A stretch of 64,000 nt of DNA from Hybos culiciformis (Eukaryota; Arthropoda; Insecta; Diptera; Hybotidae): the NCBI GenBank assembly GCA_964007475.1, contig OZ023273.1, forward strand, positions 128,024,732 to 128,088,731, read 5' to 3'. The translations under genes were made by a program, and so were the position numbers. Position 1 is the first letter of the stretch, and each line of letters starts with the position of its first letter. Shown in pieces: positions 51,716-64,000 of this stretch. Below the pieces are notes generated by a model. The model saw only the letters and a list, made by a program, of their open reading frames with translations, made no database searches and was not told the DNA's origin.

Positions 51716-52578
51716 ACTTAAAAATAAAAAGGGAAAAAATGTTATAAAAAAAAAAAAATAAATAAAAATACGAATTTCAAACTAAGAAAAAATTTTCACA
51801 CATTTTTAATATTGAAATCATCAGAAATTTGGGAATAAACAAAAAAAAAAAGCAAAAAAAAATAAAAGATTTTTTTTTATATATATTTTATTGTGTGAAA
51901 AAAAATTAATTTTCACTTTCTGTTTATTTTTTTATTTTTTTTGTTTTTTCATATTTTTTAACCAAAAAAAATAGTTTAACCGCAAATCAAATCTCAATGG
52001 AAATAATTTTTGATATTTCATTTAAAAAATAAAAGTTCAAAAAAAAAAAACAACAAACAAACCAAAAAAAAAATCGTAAATTTAAATTTATTTGTGGGAA
52101 ATACAGATTTTCATATTTTATAAAGTTAAATTAAAAATTTTTTTTTGTTAAAACAAATTTTTTGTTTTTTCTGATAAGATTTCATCTTCAAAACGAAACT
52201 CCAAAGTAGGGTTAACATTTCTTTTGCAAGCAACACAGTTTCTTCGCCGCGGCACCGTTAATAAAATCAAACATAAAAATAAAAATATGCATATTGTCAA
52301 AATAATAATTTTAATGTTTCAATAAATTGAAAAAAATTGCAATGAAAAAAATGTGAAAAAAAAATTATTTAAAGAAAATTTAAAGAAATATAAAAAATAT
52401 TTTTAACATACCTAAGATCTTGTGAAAAATTAACGAAACGTGTAAAAATTTATAACATATAAAAAAAAATTAGTAAAATAATTAAAAATAACATTTATTT
52501 TTTGAATAATTAACATAACTAATTTTTTTTTTTTTCAATAAAGTGTGCGAAATAAAACCGCCAAGATTTTTCTTACAG

Positions 52579-52834
52579 CAGGTCAAGAAAACGGCTTTAA
52601 TCTGCGTTCAGACGAACCGGTGCCGGGTTTTAGCTCGGCATCACCGTGGCCAACGCTAGAATTAGAATGGAGCCGAAAATTGTATCCACCGGGGCCACGT
52701 ACTGGTGGTGGTCTAATGTTCGGTTTGCCACCGACCGGTAGTGAAATGAATCAAGTACGTGGCCCTATGACATCATTAAAAGAAGAACCACTTGGTGCCA
52801 GGGCATGGATGCAACAGGCACCCGATCAAACAAA
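52579..52834 (+). CDS. kn: Knot/Collier (COE/EBF transcription factor), 5' coding exon, partial gene
   Basis: Nuclear COE-family regulator with a zinc-knuckle DNA-binding domain, IPT and HLH dimerisation, acting in neuron, muscle, wing and blood-cell fate. Only the N-terminal part is here. The exon encodes EWSRKLYPPGPRTGGGLMFG followed by LPP, then GPMTSLKEEPLGARAWMQ, matching insect Collier and the vertebrate EBF start (MFG..., KEEPLG, RTWMQ). It ends at a phase-2 donor (AA|GTAAGT). The acceptor is TTTTTCTTACAG/CAG, a tandem NAGNAG site (exon start 52579 or 52582). No ATG lies upstream in frame: the reading frame runs through the position where Drosophila Knot has its initiator Met, so an upstream exon probably exists. 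An alternative start is the ATG at 52716 (MFG), as in vertebrate EBF. The DNA-binding-domain exons are beyond 64000. Base composition is much more GC-rich than its flanks. Confidence 0.88.
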
Positions 52835-54467
52835 GTAAGTGTATAAGATTGGAAATTTTTTTTTTTTACTTTAGGGGGAAAATTAATGTTCACTGTTGTT
52901 TACAAATTAAGTATTATATTTTTGATTTAATGTTCCTAGCCTAATGTCAATAATTTTGAAGGTAAAATGTAAAATATTGTAATAATTGAGTTATTTAGAA
53001 TGCTTTCACATGCGTCTTACAGAAGTTTTTTGTATAATTAGATCCTTCTTTCAGACACCTAAATAGTCGTTTTTAAAATACAGTCGAGTTATTAAAAGAA
53101 ATGATTGCAATTATTACCACAGTTCTTCATACTATACGTTACATATCACTTTACCTCTATATTAGGTTTGATTGTCAAACATAACAGTCGACTCAAAGAA
53201 TATCTACAAATTGTTTTAAGTCAAGTACACATTATTCCATATTTAAATTATATAACTATTAAAAAAAAAAAAACTACTAAAAAAAAAAAAAATTTAACAT
53301 TTTTCTTTAATCGACCTAAAAATTATATTTTCTCTAATTAAACGTTGCCCACAAAATTTTCGAATTCAATGGATTCCGTTTTAAAAGAAAAATTTTGTCA
53401 AACATAAAATATTTTTTGATTCTATTTTATTTACAAAACGCTGCTCGCATAATAATCAAATTTACCTCTTAATAAAAGTATAAAAGAAGGAACAAAAAAA
53501 AATACCAAATTTAAAAATAATTTACTTCCTTGTACCTGTAATAATTCCATCAGTTTGTGAATAAAATATAGAAAATAAAACGGAATGTAAATAAATATTT
53601 TTGTATTGTTTTTTTTGGCCTTTAAAACATTTTTCCTTGAATAAAAACCAAATAGAAAATGAACTAGAAAATACGTACCAAAAGGCAAAAAAAAATTATC
53701 ACTATTGCGTGAATTACATGGAGAGTTCCTTTTTTTTTTTTTTTTTGCTTTAAATTTATTATACTCCCCGACTTTTCATCTTATTTTTATTTTTTTTCAT
53801 TGATGGTATTATAAAGAAATAGTCCTTAAAGTCTTTATTTCTTTATTATTTTTATTTTTTTTCTTTTCTGTTTTTTTCTTATTATACAAAAGTTTTCTTT
53901 TAGATTTGAAGACGAATGAAATTTATTATTATTTTGTAGGGCGAAAACATAAATATTGACATAAGGTTGAAAATACAGAGAACTTAGTAAACCAAATCCA
54001 ATGCGATAAAAATAGACAAATCAGACTTAAGATCTGTGCAAAAGATACCCATTTCCTTTATTTTGTGTTGATACGACAGCATTATAGTTCGAAATAATTA
54101 AGCTAGCATCAAATTGTGAGAAAAAAATTATCAAAATCGATATTTCCGGTAATTATAATATTGTGCAAAAATTTTAAGATATAAAAGTTTTTAAAGTTAG
54201 TTAAAATTTTCACCTTTTATGCTTCGTGTAAATTAATGCATTTTTTAATTAAATAAAAATAAATCAACTATTTTTATCAAGATCTAAAATGTGTCTTTCT
54301 TTTGTGCTAAATTTTAAATTTTCAAGTTCCAAATTAATTGAGTGAAGAATTTTGGGTTTTTCCAGTTAATAAAAAATCCAGGGAATAAAGATAAAAAACT
54401 GTTAAATTCGGAATAATTCTTGGAAAGCAGGAATCTTTCTTTTGTCGTTGATAAAAAAATATCAAAA

Positions 54468-54688
54468 GTCCCCAGCGATATGTGTGCCGCTTAAAAAGTT
54501 ACGGAGAGTCAAAGCCATACATTTTTTTGTAAAAATCTAGTTATATAAAAATTGTGATTGACAAATCTGTAGCTTATAAAATTGTCTACAAAAACCATCT
54601 TAACACTTTTTTTCGAGATATTAACAGTTTTCGATAAAACTCGACTAACCACCGTAACTTTTTTAGCGGTACACGTATCGATGGGGTC
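54468..54688. mobile_element. ~220-bp inverted-repeat element in the knot intron
   Basis: The left arm (54468-54508: GTCCCCAGCGATATGTGTGC, then CGCTTAAAAAGTTACGG) is mirrored by the right arm (54647-54688) at about four in five positions. GC content is above the flanks. A 95-codon minus-strand open frame overlaps it but is not a known protein. It may be a small MITE or a fragment of a larger repeat. Confidence 0.55.
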
Positions 54689-54910
54689 TTTTAATATTTT
54701 GTTTAGAACCACAATAGAATGAATGGTCCTTGCAAAAATCCATTTTCCGGGTAAAATGTCTTTATTCCATGGAGTACTAGTATTAACCATATCCACAACC
54801 CGACGGAAATGTTTATAGGCAATTGAATTTATAGTTTTTCTAATAATTTCCTTAGATTTTTTTCTATTTAAGTTTGATCATCATTCGTTTCATCTAAGAT
54901 TTTGTATTTT

Positions 54911-55067
54911 TCTCAACTCATCGACAAAATGAGATTTATTCGGTTTTTAATTGCATATGTTCTTAACTAATTTACTATTTAAACATAACATTGACGAGCA
55001 CAATACCTGAATATTTTTCCAACTAATTGTTTAAATATCATTTTATAGAAAATATTAACGATAGACC
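54911..55067 (+). repeat. Dispersed repeat, copy 1 of 2, knot intron
   Basis: The segment running from CAACTCATCGACAAAATGAG through TTGACGAGCACAATACCTGA to AACGATAGACC is repeated in the same orientation at 55985-56139. It is a local duplication or two copies of an undescribed repeat. Confidence 0.75.
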
Positions 55068-55984
55068 TTAAATTCTCCCCATAAAACAAAATATTTACTC
55101 CAACGAAAAAAAAAAAATTCAATTTTCTTCTCTCCTTGCTCCCAAAATAAAACAAAAAAAAAATAACAAACATCATTATTATCCTAACAAATCCTTTTTT
55201 GTTACAGAATAGAATGAATGTTAAAAGTCAGTCATCTGATGAAAGATGAATATTTTTCAAAAAGGATTTTCTTTTATTATAACAACTTATTACAAGGAAT
55301 AAAATCATCAGAACCTTTAAGAAAAACTCAGAATAACTGAATTTTTTTTTTTTTTTTTTTGTAGTATAAAAAGGAAAACTCAAATATATAAGTATTTATT
55401 TTTTTGTTTTTTTTTAATAATAAAAATGTCCTTTTTTTTAATAATAAATATACAGAGATGCTGTGGAGAATCACATGGGGAGCAAGAAATCTCAATAGAG
55501 CTAATAAAATAATTTTGCTCTTGAGGTTCAGGTGCGTTTTGGATGGATTCTCTTGAGAATGAAAGTGAAAGTTTTTTTTTTTTTAATTTTACTTTTTTTT
55601 CTTTTTTTTTTAAATAAAATGTACCAAAAAGAAAAGAGAATTTTGTGCGTGTGCCTGATTCATTTTCAAAATTTCTCAAGTGGAGATGATACAAAATAAT
55701 ATCTGCCAGCATATACCTACATATATATTTTTTACAAATCTAACTTGTTATGTTTTTATTATTTATTCGTTCAATCTAAAAATAACGTATTAATGATGTT
55801 ATTTTTAGAAAGAAATCTCTTTATTTCGCCTTTAGGTTTCGAAAGAAAATCATTTGGAGAAATCTCAAATGAAATCTTAATTTTTGGAACCTGCATCAAG
55901 TGTGTTTAGGAATCTATAATTCTGTGTTTTACACTTTCATTTGAAGCTTTGGTATTTTTCTGTAATAAGGACTTCTGAACGATT

Positions 55985-56139
55985 TTCAACTCAAACTCAT
56001 CGTAAAAATGAGATTTATTCTGTATATATTTTTTTATAACTTTTTTTATAACTTAATATCGACGAGCACAATATCTGAATATTTTTCCCACTAATTGTTT
56101 CAATATCATTTTTAGAAAATGTTAATGAATGATAGACAT
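55985..56139 (+). repeat. Dispersed repeat, copy 2 of 2, knot intron
   Basis: Shares ATGAGATTTATTC, CGACGAGCACAATA, CTGAATATTTTTCC and ACTAATTGTTT with copy 1, in the same order. Small insertions and substitutions separate the two, so the duplication is not recent. Confidence 0.75.
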
Positions 56140-56908
56140 CAAACATTTTTTCACGTAACGTTAAAGAAAATTCTGTCGTGTACTATAAAGTAGTTAGATT
56201 TCGAATTTTCGAAGTTATGGAAAAATGTAGCAACGCTTAAATATTTTTACACAATCATTAAGCACGAATGGAAAAGAAAACTATAACGCAGTAAGTGCGG
56301 TGATAAGAATTAGAAACAAAGATCACTGTTAGTGACTTTAGCAAAGAAAAATTAATAAAATTTTAATTTTCAAATATTTTCCTTCAAATTCAACAGATGC
56401 AAATATAGAAAATTAGTTTCTGACACAAGTAGCATCAAATTAATATAATCCTGAAGATAAACTAACATTTAACTTAATATTTGCACTGTTTTAGTTCTAA
56501 GAGTCACTTCTTAAATATATGGTGACAAAGATTTTTGTTCCTTTCGATACAAATGAAGAAAAAAAAATCCCTTTTTTAATGCTAAAAATATAAATGTTTT
56601 GAATTTTTTATTTTTTTTTTTTCTCGTTTCATTGAGAAAATTTTCTTGAGAAATGAAAAGCTTTAGTATTTTCTTTGAGAAATATTTCTTCTTATTAGTT
56701 GTAATTTGTAAGAAGTTTGATTAAGAAATTTAATTTTATACGGAATAGTAATCAGTGCTCACAAGGTTTAAATAAAGAACAATTGTTGTATGAGTTAAAT
56801 TTAAATATAAAAAATCAAAAGAAATAATTTAGAATGAATATATAAAATAATTTTTTAATAATCTAATTCAATTAATTTGTCACATAATAATTTGACTTTT
56901 TGTTTTTA

Positions 56909-56928
56909 TTATATATATATATATATAT
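56909..56928. repeat. (AT)n microsatellite
   Basis: About ten AT dinucleotides in a row. Confidence 0.85.
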
Positions 56929-59900
56929 AAAACAAAGAAAAAATGAAAGAAAATGGAATAGGATTTTATGGGTAAATATAAAATTTTTTATGATTTTAAT
57001 AAGAAATTTATATCGTAACCCGCCGTTAAAAAAAGAGGTTGAAAAAACCAATCATATATAGATTACAAATTATAAATGAATCATTAAATCCTTCTAAACT
57101 TCGAAAGATACGAATTATTTTGTAGCTGTTTTTGTTTAGAATATTCTTTTTGTTAAATATACAATTCAGATTCTACACTGTTGCCCTTCAATTTAATTGC
57201 ATTTCTATTATGAAATTATTCGAACAAATTTTATTCGAACTATTTTATAATAATTATTGGTATTAATTTATTTAGTAGCAATATTTATAGTAGCAGTATA
57301 AAAAGATATCAAGTAATGGCAAAAAAATTTTGCTAATTCTGTCCTGAACCATAACTAATTTTTTTTTTTAAATTTTAATACGGTCGAAATATTAAAAACA
57401 AAGATTTTTACAATATATAATGTAAATTTCAAAATTAATGGAATTCAAGCTACTTTCGGCTTGAATTTTCCGTTTCACTTTTTATTTTATTTTTTATGTA
57501 AATTTATATATAAATTTTAATTTCTTTTTATCTGTTATATTTAATTAATTAATAATTATAATGAGGGCAAGCTAATATTTAAGAAATTTAATTCAAATTG
57601 AATAAGCTAAAAACTAAACCTAAAGTTTAAACTATATGTTTTATGAAAACTAGTTTAGATTACCAAGTTTCGTTTAAAGAAGTATTACATTTTTCAAAGA
57701 TGCATATGATTCGACTTTTTTTTACATTGAAAACGAATTACGGAGTATCTTTTATTTTATTTAAAATTAATATGAATTACTTTAAATAATATAGATAAAC
57801 ATTTTCTCATTTTTAATGACATTTTAAAAAAATTTCTAAGTTCCTTCCTAAAGAATAAGCCCGCATTAAATAACCAACAATCGGTATTCTTATGAGGAAG
57901 AATAATAACCTGTGTAAAGTTCGATGTTCTATTATTATTAAGAGTCTATTTTATTTCAAAATAAAATCTATATTGAACCGAAAATCTATGAAATTTATGA
58001 TTTCATTATTATTTTTAATTTTATTTTGATTTGAGTCGATATAACAGAAATGCCAAAAATTCTGATTGAAGTCCACATTATATATATATATATTTATATG
58101 GAAGTTGACAATCTATGTACATACTTCAAATTTTCAGACAAAATTTTACTTAAGAATATTTTTCAAAATTCAGCAGTTTTATATTGAGTGCACCGACAAA
58201 GCTTTAACAAACATATACTTGAACATATTCTCCTAAAATATTATTCTTTTTCTGTATAAAAAGTATGTCCTATAAATATTGTACTTTAAAAGTGAAATTT
58301 TTTTTAATAGGTCGGTAAAAAATATTAACATCAATCAATAAATTTATTTCTCCTAGTTCTAGCTATTATTCCAATTTTATAATTAAAAAATAAAAAAAAA
58401 ATTCATTCATATCACTATTTCAATTAAATTTTTTCAGTATATTAATTTTATTAATTTGTGACAAATGTTTTGTCTACAATTTTTTAATCAGTGAAATTTT
58501 TTTTATGCATGAAACCTGAAGATCCAATTTATTGCAAATTACATTTTTGACATAATATATTTTGGAGCCATACAACTGAAAATAAAATAACAAGACAATA
58601 GTATTAAAGATTGTAGGACTTTGATTGGCCTATAATTTCTTTTAAGAGTAAAGAGAAACACAGAGTTTGGAAGATTGAATGAAGCTGGAAGTAAATCAGT
58701 GCAATGAATTTTTTTTTTAATAATTCGAAAATTTACTCATGGTAAAATTATTTTTTTCCGTATTTTTCCCATATCTTAGAATTATTCGGCCATAACTATT
58801 AATTATTCTAAGATATTATGTATATCTAAGATATTATATGTATGTCGTATCTAAGATATTATCGTATGTCATATGTAAATTTGATTGAAAATGCTAAAAA
58901 ATTGCTTGTCTGAATTTCAAGACTTAATTTTACTGACATTATGCAACTTAAAATAAACTTAAATGCAAATCATCTTCCAAGAAGATCTGAATTATTTCAA
59001 ATAAAAATTCCTCTTATTGCCTTGATTAATAACCCAAAAAAAATGTTTTTTAAAACTCTTCTATTAAACACTTTGCAATATGTTGATAATAAAGCATATA
59101 TTAACTATAATAATAAAAAAAAATAAATAAAATGCAAAAACGTCCCACAATTTTATGCTGTGCTTAAATAATTTACACGTCATTCGGTATACCTATAATT
59201 AGAATTTTTTTTTTTTATTATTATTTTGTTTGCATGCAGACATTTATGGGCGAGTTTTAACTAATTTAGCAAACAAAATAGAACAAAATTGTTTAAAACA
59301 CATAGTTCTATGACATGGAAGGCCTTTAAAACCATTAAAATATCCTCTTAATTCAATATAAATTATTCAAGTATCTTTGAGTAAAGTGTATAATACCTTA
59401 ATTTGAAAAAAGAAAAAAAAATATATTTTCTAAAATTTTATATATTTACTAAAAAAAAAATTGTCAGACGATTCATTGTCACAGGAATACTTTTGTTTTT
59501 GTTAGACAGTAGTTGATTGTTTATGTTAAATTTATTTACCAGAATAAAAAAGTGAATAACTACACTTTGGAATAGAGACATTATCTTTCTCAATAAAAAA
59601 TATTAATGAACGCAAAGCTTATGCTTATGTATGATATATCAATTAAAAAAACTTTATGTTGACTATAATGGTTTCTTTCTATCTGTAGTGTAAAACAATT
59701 TATTTCGCTTGTAATTGTACAGTCTTCACTTGTTATGTTATGTAAAGAATTTTAACCAAATATATATAAGCGTTTAAGTAAAGACCCTTACTTATTTTAT
59801 TCTTTGCAACTTTTCTTTTTTTTTAGTTTTGTTTTCACCCGATCTTTGAAAAAAAAACTATTAAAGATAAAGTATTATCAAAATATAAAATTTTTAGTGA

Positions 59901-62541
59901 GGTATCTAAGTTCTGATATTTTAAAATTATAAGTAAAGATATGAAGAAATTTTGAAAGTAATTATTATGTTTTCACAGGAAAAATATATTACTTTATATT
60001 AAACTCACTAGAAAGATTTCAATTTGATACATAACGTTCATAATTCTTGTTTCTATAATTTATTTATTAATGCCGTCAATTTTCAATTTTTTGATACCAA
60101 AATAAGACAATTTAAGAACTTTTCACTTACTTCAATTGATAGTATTCTCAAATTAATGAATAAAGCTGTGAAAATATAATAATTACTTTTGACAGATTTT
60201 TATAAAAATAATAATAAATTTTAATTTTTTTTTTGGCAAAACCTGGACAAATAAATTAATTTAAAGGTTGTCGAACCTTTTTTTTAAATATGTAGTTACA
60301 TTACAACATTTCTTAAATTCTTGAAAGCATTGCATAAATTTTTATTATATATATATTTTTACATCAATAATGCATAATTCATCATAATAAATGTTATGTG
60401 CGACAAAATTGTATAAAAAATAAATAATAATTAAAACTTAAGATTCTTAAAAAATAAACTATAAATCTGTGTGTGTACAGAAATTTCGTAATAAGTAAGA
60501 ATAATATATAACCGAAAGCTATCATAATACCATGGATCACTTGCTGCTCAACACTTGCCTATAGTTTCCCAGATCGAAACTGTATTTGGATTTTTCAAAA
60601 AAATCTACAAAATGCCTTTATTCGCAATGGCGTTATCAAGTCTGCTAAAACATATATAACATATATAAACAAAAATATTATTTATTAATCAATCTTCTCT
60701 ATCTACCTAGGTCAGTAGACTTTTAAAAAAAATTGCAATTTTTCCTTTTTTTTCATTCAAAAAACAAACCTCTTTAGTGTAAAAAAGTAAATAACTACAA
60801 TTTTTTTTTTTTTTATTAATTAGTGTCAAGGGAGTGTATGATTTTTTTTGTCTCTAAAGTATACAAAAAGGATATTTAAAATATGTGGTTTTGAATAAAT
60901 TATAACTTTTTTTTTATTATTATTTATATAAAAAAAAAAAAAATTTTATACTTTTTAACAAATAAATTATTTATGTGACAGTGAAACAAAAACAGCAAAA
61001 AAAAACACATTTTCACAGCACTAAATCTTGTTTTGATATTTTTGCAAATTATCAATGAAGTTGTTGTTTTTTGTTTTGGTTCTTTGTTAATGAAAAATTG
61101 TTGCGCAATTTTATCTTTATTAGGAAATTTTTTTATTTTCTTTTTACATAAATACCTATATTGGCCAAAAACGCTTGCAAAAATATCTAAAACTAAAAAA
61201 ATTCAAATAAAAAAAAATCCTAATTTATTGAGTACACAATTTTTTTTTTATTTTTTACATTTTAGAAAATAATGGTTTTCTATTGAAATTAAAATCTTAT
61301 TTTTCCATTTTATATCAATTTTGTGGTAATAGTCATATATCCGGAATTGTGTTTGGAAAATACATGTGAACATTTTTATTCTCCAAAATGCAGAAATATT
61401 TATTTAATAATCTTCCTTCAATTTTTTTCTCCAAAATATGGAAATCCTCTTGAAAATAAATGTTGAAAGCTATCAAAATCACTAACTAAATTCTGATAGG
61501 CTTAGCTCCATATTAACATCGGTATTCACATTGAATTCCAATCTAAAATAGAAAATAGTGATATACTTAGATATTAAGTAGTAGAATACTTGTAAATCTT
61601 ATCGATCAATTGCTGCAATTTTAATACATTTATTAAATTTTAAAATAATTCAGATCATATTTAAGAAAATTTTTTTCATAACTACGTATATAAATATCCC
61701 AATAGGTCTTTGCCGTAATAGTGCACTAGCGAATTAAAGTCTATTTAGCCGAGGACATGTAGATTTTCAGCAGTTTATATAACTATGTGTACTTATAACT
61801 TAGATTATTTTTTGTTTCATTTCTGTGTTTAAAATTGTTAAATCAAAATTGTCGTTTGAATCATAATTAAATTCGAATGCTTATTATTATAAAAATGCAT
61901 TTATAAAGTGATACATATAAAGTATTATGTACCTATATTATAAAATTGTCTGAAGAAGTTTTTTTCTTTGCCTTCTCAATAAATTGGAAATTGCATTTAA
62001 ATATCTATGGTTTAAAAGTAAATTTTACTAAAAAGGATAAAATATTCCTTATTAGTAAAAATTGTCTAAATAAGAAAAAAAAAAAACTAAAATAAAATAA
62101 AAAATAAAATGGGTGTAAAATAAATTGTGAAATCCTTAAAATTTTCTGCAAATTTTGCTATTTTTATCTTTTTAAGATATTATATGGGTATATTTTCTGT
62201 ATAGAAATAAAATTTATTACCTGGTGATTAATGTTTCTAATTTTATTCTTTCGTAAACTGATTACAAATGTAAAATTCGAGAAATTTTTTTTTATAAAAA
62301 TTTACACTAATGCTTGCCTAGATCAGCAAATTACAAAATTTTGAAGAATTTAAAGATTTTTTGACTAGAGGAAGAATGTATAAAATATAAAAAGTAATTC
62401 GATTGTTTAGTTAGAAGTGAGCAATTAAATATTAAATCAATGAAAATTAGAAACAGAAAGATATTGGAATTAGACTATATTTGCGTTTGCGAGTTCTTTT
62501 TTTCAACAATAATGTGCACTTGGACTTAAAACTGACCTTTG

Positions 62542-62690
62542 AGCGGAACTGACGCGGAACTGACCTGTAAACATGCCTTTCTCATACAAAAAAAAGGAAA
62601 AAAAAATAACTAACCTTTGCGAGTTTGCCAGTTTGCAGACAAAAAAAGTTAGTTTGCAGACAAAAAAGGTCAGTTTGCAGACATTATAGT
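62542..62690. repeat. Short tandem repeats: 11-bp pair and 21-bp triplet
   Basis: GCGGAACTGAC occurs twice in tandem (62542, 62553). About 75 bp later AGTTTGCAGACAAAAAA-type units of about 21 bp occur three times (62630-62690), with GACC/GGTC and AACC/GGTT pieces around them. A further TTTGCAGACAAGTGTAG lies near 62870. The stretch is GC-richer than its flanks and is probably the remains of a repeat element. Confidence 0.65.
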
Positions 62691-64000
62691 TGCCAACTTT
62701 TCTGCCTTTTCCTTGCTTTTTTCTGCCTTTTTTCTATTTTCAAAAGGTTGGTAATACAAATTTAAAAATAAACAAGATAAAAAAGAGTTTGTTTACACAT
62801 CTTTTTTTTTTAAGTGTCAAAAAATAGAGTGTGTACGGGTTTCGTTAAGGTGGCCTTAGGAATAAACTTTTGCAGACAAGTGTAGATACGGTATTATTCC
62901 AATTTAAAATAAACCTTACTCATCAACTTAAAGTCATCGAGCACACAAGAACTTTAAAAAAAACATACTTGCTATTAAAATGTATTTATTTATCTAGTCA
63001 TTATGATATTATGTACATAATGTTATAGTATGTTCATATGTTCTGAAATATATTTAACAAAAAAGTCATATTATCTGGACAGAGAAAAAAAAAGAATTAA
63101 GATCCATTCTAAAAAAAAAAAATGATCCATTTTTCAGAATTTCCCGTTGTTTTTGTTAAAAAAAAAAAAAAAACACTTTTTAAAAACAATGATGCCAAAA
63201 GCTTTTTAAAAATCCCACAAATAATAATAAAAAATTGCGTCGTTTTTTGTTAAATTTACTACTCTTCATATATTTATTTTTATTTATTTTTTTTGTTTTT
63301 TTGGTAGAAAAAGTATTGATTGCCAATAAACATTTAATCGTTTTACTCTCAATTGATCATCTACCAAGCAGATGAAAAAATAAAAAAAAAATAAAGTTGA
63401 ACAAAAATATAATTTCAAAAAAAAAAAAAATAATTTTTTTTCCTGTTCTAAAAATTAAATGCCGAAAAAACCAATAAAAGATATTTAATAAAAAAAAAAA
63501 AGTAGAAAAATTGAGGCCAACAACATTCATCGTTAGTAAACTTTTATAATATTTTTTTTTTTTTGCTGTTGAATATTGAAAACGCTTTTAAATATCGAAA
63601 ATATATCGAATGTGCTGATAGGAAACTATTGATATTAATGCTTAAGAGCCCTCACTACGAAAAATTGGTTTTAGTTTTATGTCTTAGTTGTAGGGTTGAA
63701 ACAATCTTGTTTGAAATAATTTGTTAGAGAAGAGTTTCAATTTAATACCAGTTATATCAATTTTCTTTGCTGAATTTTCCTTTGATCCGAAAGTTTTCGT
63801 CTAATGTTTTATGCATCAAGCTCTAACGAATTTGCCTTATGTGCTTCTACTTGTTTTCTAAAATCATCATAAATTCCTTGAATTTAAGCGGATATCAACC
63901 AATCAACTTACGTATTTAACTATTTCGCGAGCAAACAACTTTAATTAGAGCATAGATAAATAAATAAACAATTTTTAGTATTTTAATAAATCGATTTATT

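Larger units (their letters stand above)
52835..64000 (+). other. kn: Knot intron following the N-terminal exon, more than 11 kb, open at the window edge
   Basis: From the donor at 52835 to the end of the window I found no exon matching the expected next block (the conserved HFEKQPP/NFFHF start of the COE DNA-binding domain). The intron is AT-rich and holds an inverted repeat at 54468-54688, a direct-repeat pair at 54911/55985, an AT microsatellite near 56909 and short tandem repeats at 62542-62690. Long introns in such genes commonly hold enhancers, but none can be identified by eye. Confidence 0.6.

Noticed and set aside
52545..52578. Upstream start for the knot exon at 52545
   Set aside because: The codon there is GTG, not ATG, and the stretch up to the acceptor is intron-like, so the exon most likely begins at the splice site.
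54509..54796. 95-codon minus-strand open frame in the knot intron
   Set aside because: It overlaps the inverted-repeat element at 54468-54688, and no protein family is recognised.
55380..55712. 110-codon minus-strand open frame
   Set aside because: Lysine-rich runs come from poly(A)/(T) tracts; no domain recognised.

Overview
This window is a piece of an insect nuclear genome. It is very AT-rich (by eye near 80% A+T), full of poly(A)/poly(T) runs, with introns that follow GT-AG rules. Only two protein-coding loci can be supported: a complete odorant receptor gene, a family found only in insects, and one coding exon of the COE/EBF transcription factor gene knot (collier). The Knot N-terminus differs from the Drosophila protein as I remember it, so a drosophilid is unlikely. 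I cannot name the order. There is no sign of bacterial, viral or organellar DNA.

Layout. 1-1870: AT-rich non-coding DNA. 1879-3246: an unusual 1.37-kb element built of palindromes inside palindromes, flanked by an 8-bp direct repeat. 3905-7622: the odorant receptor gene, with a TATA box, seven exons, 394 residues and a poly(A) signal. Its introns carry a 122-bp tandem triplication and a small foldback element. 7.6-51 kb: about 43 kb with no recognisable gene. It holds a 200-N assembly gap and several non-autonomous elements: a near-perfect 203-bp foldback at 18.8 kb with a decayed relative at 27.9 kb, a CGTCA-rich element at 20.7 kb, a 148-bp repeat at 35.3 kb, a 1.2-kb inverted-repeat element at 36.7 kb containing a 5S/tRNA-like sequence and a 101-bp hairpin, a second inverted-repeat element at 39.1 kb, and a probable retroposon tail at 50.2 kb. 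51.4-52.5 kb: slightly less AT-rich DNA that may hold the knot promoter or 5' UTR. 52579-52834: a knot coding exon on the plus strand. 52835-64000: the following knot intron, still open at the window edge (over 11 kb), with small repeats.

The two genes have unrelated jobs: odour detection in the antennal neuron membrane, and developmental transcription control in the nucleus. The long gene-free stretch upstream of knot fits the large regulatory domains usual for developmental regulators, but this is inference. The most unusual object is the palindromic element at 1879-3246. The 5S-like sequence inside the 36.7-kb element comes next. Most short open frames in the window arise from AT-rich or palindromic DNA and are not reported as genes.
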